Positions 56,196-64,000 of a stretch of 64,000 bases of DNA are shown here, one piece after another. The stretch's first letter is position 1; every line of letters starts with the position of its first letter. The DNA comes from Alnus glutinosa (lineage: Eukaryota > Streptophyta > Magnoliopsida > Fagales > Betulaceae): the NCBI RefSeq assembly GCF_958979055.1, contig NC_084894.1:11482468-11546467 (forward strand), given 5' to 3'. A program made the position numbers and the translations under genes. The notes below the pieces were generated by a model. The model searched no databases. It was not told where the DNA came from and worked only from the letters and a program-made list of their open reading frames with translations.

Positions 56196-59100
56196 AAAAT
56201 TCAATACAATGATCAAATACCCTAGAACAAATCCTTGTCACCAACATTTTCTTTTAACCCTAGCAAAGTTTTCCAACACTCCCCCTTAAGCTGGAGCATA
56301 TATATCATACCCCAGCTTTGAACAAATAAACTCTAACCGCTTTCTTCTATACAAGGATTTTGAATGGTATATATATATGTGTGTGTGTCTCCACAGAGTA
56401 TCTTATCTCAAATAAAATGACAATCAACCTCAATATGTTTAGTCCTTTCATAAAAAACTAGGTTAGACGCAATACATAGAGTACCGTGGCTATCACAAAA
56501 CAATGGGATAAGAATAGGAGCTGAGAATGATTTCCAAGAGAAATTGTTGTAACCACGTCAACTCACCGATAATGAGCCATTGCCCTGTATTCTGCTTCAG
56601 CATTGGAATGTGCCATTACTATTTGTTTCTTACTTTTCTAAGTAACCAGATTCCACCTAAGAAAGTAAAATATCCTATAGTAAGTCGTCTATCTAAGGGA
56701 GAACCTTCTCAATCTACATCAGTAAAACTTTCTACCCTGAGATGTCCATTGGGTCTATACAATATCCCAAGACCAGGAGTTCTCTTCAAATACTGAATAA
56801 TATGAGTAACGACTTCCCAATATGAAACCCTAGGAGCTTCCAAGAACTGACTAACAACACTAACTGCATACAAGATATCTAGCCTGTAATAGTAAGATAA
56901 TTCAACTTTCCAACTAGACTATGATTCCTACGAGGATCTTCAAATAATTCTCATTCATCCTTTAGTAATTTCTTCTTAGGATCCATTTGAATCTCAACAA
57001 GACGAGCACCCAAAAGACCCATCTCTTTTAACAAATCAAGTACATACTTTCTATGAGATAAATTAATACCTGTCTGAGATCTAACAACTTCAATCCCCAA
57101 AAAATATCAGAGTTTTCCCAAATCCTTTGTATGAAACCTCAGCTGCAAGTTTCAATTGAGCAATGCCTCCTGAATCTTCTCCGGGAATCGTGATACCATC
57201 TACATTAATTGGGCACTGGGCCCCATACATTAGAATGAACTAACACAAAAGGACTCGAAACCCTACAATTACAAACAACTCTTGATGGAAAATAGACACA
57301 GTGATGCTTACTAAAGCTGGCAAGCTTGGCAATGCACAAACAACTCATGTTGAAGCCTAGGGATTTGACACTAAAATGTAGAAAAATGAAGGATGACCAA
57401 GACGACAATGCCACTGAAGAGCAAAGACTAACAACTACAAAGCACAAGAGGGAGAGATAGGTGCAAGATCCAGATAATATAATCCACCAACTTCATGCCC
57501 CATACCAATCATCCTCCTCGTCTCAATATCCTGAAAAAATGCACAAAGGGTAAAAACTAACATAACAATTAAGAGCTTTGGTAATTTTACTAATGTATAA
57601 CAAATTAAAAGAAGAACCAGGAACACGCAAAACATACAACAACTAAATATCAGGACATAGATGTGTAGTGTCGAAACTGGCAATTAGGAGAGGGAACCAT
57701 TGGCAAGGATGACACTTTAAGGTGTATCAATAAGATGCTAATCAAAGAGAGAAGTAGACGAACCAATCATATGTTCAGTTACTCCAGAATTGATGACCCA
57801 CGGGTCGCTAATGGTAAATAAAAGACAGTGAGATGCAGTATCTAACTAGGCAAGAGTAGCAGTGGAAAAGGAGAGACCTGCTTATAGGCTAGGAATTGAG
57901 CATGCTCATCTCTCAATACGAAAATCAAATTAGAATCCAAATCTGGACCCAAACTAGTAGGTGGTCCAAATGTGGTTGGATTGGCAGACCCAGACCATTA
58001 ACTGTGTAGATCCCAACAATAATCCGTGGGATGATTACTACGGCCACAATGAATGCATTTGTGAGGCTCACAACTCCTAGTCCGACCACCTACTCGAGAA
58101 TCATGTCCACCACAAAAACCATGACCACCTCTTCCTCCACGTCCCCCACGGGAACTACCAAAACCGCCACAAGCAGCAATAAACACAGCGTGATCTCCAT
58201 TACGCTTAGAACTCAATTGAGAACCATTACTAGAAAAAGTGGTGTGCTGAATCCGAGAAAAAACCTCAGGAAGAGATGGGAGCTCCGAACCACCCAAAAT
58301 CTATGCACGGAAAGACTCAAACTCAGGTTTCAAGCCGAGAAGAAACCGAACCACAACCACATCTTGACATTGCTTTTAATGTCGCATTTCCATAGTCTTC
58401 AGGTCTATGGAGAACAGCTGATACATGTTCCTCTCCTTACAGATGGCCACAACCTACTTGTAGTACTCATTTGCAATTCAAACACTTGAGCCCAAAATAT
58501 TGTTTACATGCCTCATAAATCCGAGTGATATTCTTGGTACCAGAGTACATACGTCCGAGATGATCCCAAATATCCTTGGCAGTAGGAAGATAGATAAACA
58601 AGGATCCAATGTGAGGCTCAATATTGTTCAACATAAGGGAGATAATTTGATTATCTTCTTGTTCCCAAAGGCAAGTGGAACTAGTTTTCTTTATCCAAGG
58701 TTAAGTGATCATACAACCATTTTCCTTTGAGAAATACTTCAACAGATCACAGCCAATAAACGTAATTCTTTCCATTCAACTTCACAAAAGTCATTGGAGC
58801 ATTAACTAAGGGAGCCGAAGGAACAATATCTAATTTAGTGGCCATAATGTTGAACGAACTCACCAATCAATGCAACAACAACAACAACAAATATGCCAAA
58901 TAATCCACCACAATAATGCAACTAACAACCAATCACAATAATCAATCAAAATAAACGGAAAACCCCACAAACAGTGCTGCAATAGGCCCAAAACAGCTCA
59001 AACCGAAGCAAATCTTGTGGACAGGGGGGAACCAGTTGAAATACTAATGAACCGGCCCAAAGCCAATGCAAACAGGCCTGAATCAGCCAAGAAACATCAA

Positions 59101-61350
59101 GAACTGACCTGAACTGCCCAAGAAACAATGCAAACAGGCCGAAAAACATTGAGAACTAACATGAACCAACCGAAAAAAACACTGAGAAATAACCTGAACC
59201 GGCCAAGAAACAACGCTAGCCGGCCTGAACCAGCTAGAAAACACTGAAAACTGAACTGAACCGCCCATCACTGATTGATCCAGATGAAAACCAGGTTGAC
59301 CAGTTGTTTTGACCAAGATAGGTGTCGGGCCTAAAGAAACTTTGGGCCCGAGTTGAAACAGGTTGACCCAGACACCCAGTTTCTATTTGGGCTGGACTCT
59401 GCCCAAACCAAACTCCCCCTTTTTCGGAACTAGGTTGGGCTCGGCCTAATCGAACTGGAGCTACCCTTATCCCCAATAAGGAACAGAGAGCACCCACAAC
59501 CAAATAGGAATCCTTGTCTCCAACAACTCGCCAAAAACTTGTCGGCAACAATCAAACCTTGTTGGTGACAACGACAACAATAGCTACAAAATAAACTGAC
59601 AACCACAATGCAATCTTTTCAACGACAACACAACCTGCCACCAAAACACTTGACCACTGCAACACTCTCCAGCCACCATTGACATCACTGAACACCATGA
59701 AAAACTCTAACTGACACAACCATACACTCTGAATGATTGTTTCTATACAGGGTAGAACTCATTCCACAACAGCTATAATACCGGTTCTGCTGTTTACACC
59801 AAAACCACCAAGGACGACAAAGCTGACGGCAGCAATGACTACGATATCACACCACTGATGATGCTGATATCGACGGCCATCTACCCCCAATCACAAGCAT
59901 GAAGCCCAATTTTCATAAGTTTACTATCAGTAGTACGGAGGGAAAAAAAAATAGAGAAAGGTGTGTGATATAGTCAATCCCAAGGTTTTGATACCATGCT
60001 GTAAGATTTGCATGGGAAGGAAATAGAGAAAGAGGAGGCCTACACTCATACATAGCCTCTCTCAGCTCATAATTAATATAAATACACACACAGACGCACA
60101 TATATAAAGATATATTGTAAAATTCTATACAATGACCAAAATACACCTGTAACAAATCTCTATCACTAATATATTCTTTTAACCCTAGCAAACTCTTCTA
60201 ACAAGTTCATTTGAGAAATTGATTGAAAATGTTTGAGCAAGTCATATGATTTCTTTATTTTATTTTTTAAGGGATTTTTTGTTACGAAAATTGATTTTTT
60301 GAAGTCAAAAGGATTTTCAGTTGATTTTCTTTGTGGCTGATTTATTGTGTTCTTCACATTTTTGGCTTACCTATCTACAGGCTAGGCTGGTTGTTGTGGC
60401 CAGCTTGTACGATAGTGGAATTGGCAGGGAAGAAGCCAAACTTGGCTGTCATGGACAACAGTAAAAGAGGCGTATGTGTGAAAGCTTTCCTTTTCCATTG
60501 TTTATTTTGTGTGTTTACCTCCTCCTTTTTTTCTTTTTTGTTTTTGTCCAATCATACGTTAAAAGACCACATGAATTTCACGTAGAATTTTCCCATTGTC
60601 AATTTGAATGATGCATGGTGGAAGGACCTTTGCACGCTTATGCAAAATTTAAGAACTAACATTGCTGATTTCAAACTACAAAGGTTTAAGTGCCATTGAA
60701 CAAAAGTTGAAGGGGTCTCATTGCATTTTAACCAAGGAAAATGAACTACAGAAGTTTCCTACTATCTTCCTTATCTAATGTTCCTAAATTTCTAAAGTCC
60801 AACTGCCTTTTCTTTGTTCCTTGTATGAAAAATTTGAACCATTTTGTTACTTTATGGTAGTTACTCAATGAACTTTCAAACTTTTATTAGGAAAGAATTT
60901 AGCTAAGATTGTCCATATCCTTTGTAAAGTAAATACTCAGAGAATATATTCTACCTACTAAACTTCTGGACATAAGTAAAGATAAATAGAAAAATTACCT
61001 TGACCCCTCAATCACACAGACATAACGTAGCACATGCCCATTTAGAGAAGCCTTATTCACTCTCTCTTGGATATCTTCATCAAGCAATAATACCCCACAA
61101 TCCAGGAAGTCCTCAACAGACATTACATTGGTTCCCATTTCTTCAGGAAACAAGCTCTCAATCTAAAAGCATATACAACCATATTTGAAAAAACAAATGT
61201 TATATATTACTGGGCATCAATCATATTTATAATACAAAGATTTTTTTAATTTAAAAGAATGTGAAGACAAAACTAATATAGCATTAACCCTATTACCTTA
61301 ATGCTGTCCAAGTTAATCCGCCAACCAAGAAGCCGAGCAAGGATCAAAGC
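53546..61350 (-). CDS. Homoserine dehydrogenase, monofunctional type (C-terminal exons, partial)
   Basis: Four exons join in frame on the minus strand: 61350-61297, 61162-60999, 54811-54742 and 53719-53546, all GT-AG. They encode [59 protein letters not shown] and [20 protein letters not shown]. This is the end of plant homoserine dehydrogenases of the At5g21060 kind, which lack an aspartokinase half. The enzyme reduces aspartate semialdehyde to homoserine on the route to Thr, Met and Ile. [13 protein letters not shown], near the C-terminus, is the conserved end of the fold. After VDIQDLFP an extra 16 residues precede the stop, longer than I expect. The 6.2-kb intron between exons two and three holds a copia element and a SINE; the N-terminal exons must lie beyond 64000. 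Confidence 0.88.
55069..55275 (-). mobile_element. tRNA-derived SINE in homoserine dehydrogenase intron
   Basis: On the minus strand a B box GGTTCGAATCC (55233-55223) follows an A-box-like AGTGATATAGCC by about 30 bases. A tRNA-unrelated body with GGGTCCGAGGTTTAC follows, ending near CATCGAATATATAT. Flanking duplications are not clear, so edges are approximate. Confidence 0.55.
55276..56040. other. Intron DNA, no feature recognised
   Basis: This part of the homoserine dehydrogenase intron has a (GA)n tract at about 55400 and an A-rich run at 55503-55540. No coding frame can be supported. Confidence 0.5.
56041..60203 (-). mobile_element. Old, internally deleted Ty1/copia element
   Basis: Diverged LTRs lie at 56041-56278 and 60000-60203 (shared words GGGAAG.AAATAGAGAAAGAGG, ATAGCCTCTCTCA.CTC and TTCTTTTAACCCTAGCAAA). 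On the minus strand TGGTATCAAAACC follows the 5' LTR, close to the initiator Met-tRNA site. AGCTTAAGGGGGAG, a classic copia polypurine tract, precedes the 3' LTR. The 5-bp flanks AGTGT and AGTTC agree only in part. LTR divergence indicates an old insertion. Confidence 0.85.
56300..58845 (-). pseudogene. Copia gag-pol remnant
   Basis: On the minus strand the start region [20 protein letters not shown] is followed by a gag with the zinc knuckle [14 protein letters not shown]. Next comes a GAG-pre-integrase piece ([14 protein letters not shown], then [13 protein letters not shown]). The frame then jumps directly to the reverse-transcriptase end ([23 protein letters not shown]) and RNase H ([11 protein letters not shown]). 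Most of integrase and the first half of the reverse transcriptase, including YVDD, are deleted. Stops and frameshifts are frequent, so it is dead. The long 58850-59990 leader has repeated AACCGGCC / CAAGAAACA words. Confidence 0.8.
60204..60998. other. Intron DNA, no feature recognised
   Basis: Homoserine dehydrogenase intron between the copia element and exon 60999-61162. A short plus frame at 60331-60585 has no supporting context. Confidence 0.5.
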
Positions 61351-61774
61351 CTGCATTATAGAAAGAAACAGTTAACAGTATATGGTATGAATTATGCTTC
61401 GATAATTCAGAAACCACATCAAGTACATTCTCTTCACCGAAAAAATAAGATTTGCGGATGATATCTATAAGATTGTTATATTACTTGCCATTGCTTTAAA
61501 TCAGTCATATTTTGGAAGGTTGTACATAAAAACACTAATTAAGCATAGATACAAAATAAGTTATAAATCCCTGATAATGTCAAACAATTGTGGACATATT
61601 GATTCACATACTGCACACACGAAACAGGACAACTTGGGAGGTTTCATATGCTAAAGAACGACCACAAAGCATAATTATAACTTAATCTTGTTTTTGTTTA
61701 TTCTTTCTAATTGTCAGAGAGCTTCTTCTAGCCATGATTGTTTCAATTGAAAGATTATCTAATATAGTAGAAGT

Positions 61775-62438
61775 CTCAAAATTGATCAAAAGTAATCTTT
61801 CTAACTTGCCCACATACTATTTGTCTCTTTTCCCTATTCCAGTGGGAATGACTAATCGTTTGGAAAAACTTCAGAGGGATTTTCTTTGGTGAGGTATTGG
61901 AGATGAAGTTAAGTTTCATCCGGTGAATTGGTCAAAGGTATGTACTCCTAAGGACTCAGGGGGGTTGGGGGTGAGAAACATGCTTCAATTTAATCGAGAA
62001 TTGCTAAGTGGTTATGGAGGTTTGCTATGGAAAGGGATGCATTGTGGAGGAAGGTAGATGACATCAAATATAGTAGTATGAGGGGTGGTTGGTGTTCTAA
62101 GGAGGTAAGGGGACCCTATGAAGTGGGAGTGTGGAAATGTATAAGGAAGGGGTGGGATGGTTTTGTACATTATGTGCGATATGAGGTAGATGATGGTTCT
62201 AAAGTGTTGTTTGGCATGATGTATGGTGTGGAGAACTACCTTTGAAGATCATTTTTCCAAAATTGTTCGCTATTGCATGTGCTAAGGATGTATGGGTGGA
62301 GGAGAATATGCAGACCCATAATGGCAACATTCTTTGGAATATTCTATTTACTCGACCTATGCATGATTGGGAGAGGTATGAAGGAGAGCATAAAATTTGT
62401 TGGATCCCATCGAAAAGGAATTCGTTTGAAGTGAAGTC
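61775..62438 (+). pseudogene. L1-type LINE reverse-transcriptase C-terminal remnant
   Basis: The plus strand reads [32 protein letters not shown], then GGWCSKEV, NGNILWNILFTRP and KICWIPSKRNSFEVKS. This is the end of an L1-type reverse transcriptase leading into the zf-RVT region. Stops and frameshifts break it. The sequence halts at 62438, where the poly(A) tail of the minus-strand LINE begins, so it was split by that insertion. Confidence 0.8.
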
Positions 62439-64000
62439 TTTTTTTTTTTTGATAAGTAATTGCAATTTATAAAAATAAGCGCAGCGGGACGCAACCCTTA
62501 TACACGGAAAGTATACAAGAGAACCCCTAAAAGGGACGAATATAGAATAATTTTAAAAAGTCTACATAAATAAAAACATTCAAGCTATGATGGGACACTA
62601 TCCAAATATATAACGTATTAACAACCGCTTCCGTAGCTCCACCATAGATGTCTCTATATCTTTAAATAGTCGCGCATTCCGCTCTCTCCAAATGCACCAC
62701 AATAAGCACAGAGGAGCTAACCGCCAAGCTTCTTTAGCACGACCATACCCAATCGCCGCCCCCCAACTATTCAACAACTCCAACACCGTTTGTGGCATAA
62801 CCCACTCTACCCCAAATAAAATAAGAATGTAGCTCCAAAGATCCCGGGCGATTTCGCAGTGAAGCAATAAATGATCAATAGACTCCCCACTCTTCTTACA
62901 CAAACAACACCACTCAATCACTATAACATTCCTCTTACACAAGTTATCATGCGTCAATATTTTGCCCAAAGCTGCTGACCATACGAAGAAAGCCACCCTT
63001 GTTGGAGCCTTAACACGCCATATATTCTTCCAGGGAAAAGATGGAAAAGATAGAACATCTTTCCTAATAAGCTCTTCATAGAAGGATCTCACATCAAATA
63101 AACCTTTTTTAGAGGGATTCCACACTAACCTGTCACCCTCTCCATGTCGAGCCGAAATGGAGTACAGTCGATCGAAGAAAGAAAGGACCATATCCATCTC
63201 CCAATCTTGGATTTGTCGTGTAAAAAAAAACATTCCACTGAATAACACTATTATGAATAGCCAAATTATCCTCCACCATCGCATCTTTGTTCCTCACTAT
63301 ACTAAAAAGAGCTGGAAAGCATTGCTTCAAGGATCTATCCCCACACCACCAATCATGCCAAAAACTAATGTGTCCCATTCCCCACCTCAAAACGAACAAA
63401 ATTGTGAAACTTCTCCCACCCCTTCCTAATATGTTTCCACACACCCACTCCAAAGGAACCTGACACCTCTTTCGAACACTAACCACCCTTGAGGCTCTCA
63501 AATTTTGCGTCAATCACCAATCGCCATAAAGCCTCTCTCTTCCTACCATATCTCCACAATCATTTTCCCAGAAGTGCTCGATTAAATTGGATGAAATTGT
63601 GAACTCCCAACCCATCTAAGTGCAATGGAGTACAAATCCTATTCCATTTCACTAAATGAAATTTGGCCTCATCCCCAATGCCACCCCAAAGAAAAGCCTT
63701 TCGAATATTATCAAGACGATTAGCCACCCTCACTAGAATAGGAAACAACGACAAGAGATAAGTAGGAAGGTTGGAAAGCGTACTTTTAAGAAGAGTCAGC
63801 TGCCCACCCTTTGACAAATACATAAACTTCCATCCAGCCAACCTCCTTTCCATTTTCTCAATAACACCATTCCAAATAGACACGGACTTGTAAGAAGCAC
63901 CCAATGGCAAACCCAAGTATGTCATAGGCAAAGAAGCGACCCGACATCCAAGTAAGTGAGCCAATCTTTCGACATCCTCTACCGCACCAATAGGAACAAT
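62439..64000 (-). mobile_element. L1-type LINE, 3' end, inserted in an older LINE
   Basis: On the minus strand the element ends TTACTTATC followed by a poly(A) of about 12 bases (62450-62439). Its body carries the reverse-transcriptase end and zf-RVT and runs off the right edge. Its left border lies inside the plus-strand LINE remnant, showing nested insertion. Both lie in an intron of homoserine dehydrogenase. Confidence 0.82.
62598..63964 (-). pseudogene. LINE reverse transcriptase / zf-RVT, broken
   Basis: Reading down from 63964: [71 protein letters not shown] stop replaces the Trp expected after GK, and a second stop follows KGG. ISFWHDWWCGD appears in a shifted frame, then VWNPSKKGLFDVRSFY and the zf-RVT part AFFVWSAALGKILTHDNL with C..C...H...C (CLCKKSGESIDHLLLHC), ending ERNARLF. 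At least two stops and two frame changes are present. The last domain is a long intact frame, suggesting moderate age. Confidence 0.85.

Overview
This is nuclear DNA of a flowering plant, most likely a eudicot. Genes have GT-AG introns up to several kb, the intergenic DNA is AT-rich with long A and T runs and (AT)n tracts, and plant transposons of nearly every class are present: Ty1/copia, Ty3/gypsy, non-autonomous LTR elements, MULE, hAT, Harbinger-like, CACTA, tRNA-derived SINE and L1-type LINE. I cannot name the species from sequence alone.

Four host genes can be modelled. (1) An intronless hyccin-family gene at 5005-6054 (+), a subunit family of the plasma-membrane PI4-kinase alpha complex. 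(2) A three-exon GPI-anchored lipid-transfer protein of the LTPG/xylogen type at 12043-7789 (-). Its exons join in frame, with a 3.3 kb first intron full of transposons. (3) A five-exon short-chain dehydrogenase/reductase at 42474-49073 (+), 305 aa, whose second intron holds a young gag-only LTR retrotransposon. (4) The last four exons of a monofunctional homoserine dehydrogenase at 61350-53546 (-). Its long intron carries an old copia element, and its upstream exons lie beyond the right edge, behind nested LINEs. From memory, the LTPG-hyccin and hyccin-homoserine dehydrogenase neighbourhoods each exist separately in Arabidopsis, so the four-gene order may be an ancestral block.

The rest is mobile DNA, much of it nested. 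1-2360 holds an LTR end and a truncated MuDR-like element. 2.7-5.0 kb is a duplicated upstream region of hyccin. 12.8-23.5 kb is a run of MITEs and foldback elements, several with exact 9-bp target duplications. 22.0-29.3 kb contains two paralogous copies of one short segment. Each copy is split by a different MULE, so each serves as the empty site for the other's insertion. The second of these is a 3.6 kb Pack-MULE (25638-29225) carrying broken pieces of a MAPK kinase (MKK7/9-like) and an LRR receptor kinase. Between the copies lies another inverted-repeat element carrying a piece of an AAA-ATPase. 31-35.7 kb has CACTA-like and gypsy LTR ends plus fragments resembling reticulon and SIN3. 35.7-38.6 kb is a probable 2.9 kb solo LTR. 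40.6-42.1 kb is an exact three-fold tandem repeat of a 492-bp unit just upstream of the reductase gene. 49.6-53.0 kb is a hAT-like element with a non-autonomous LTR retrotransposon inside it.

The four host genes do not form a pathway. What ties the window together is mobile-element history: gene capture, nested insertion, promoter-region duplication and intron expansion around otherwise intact genes.
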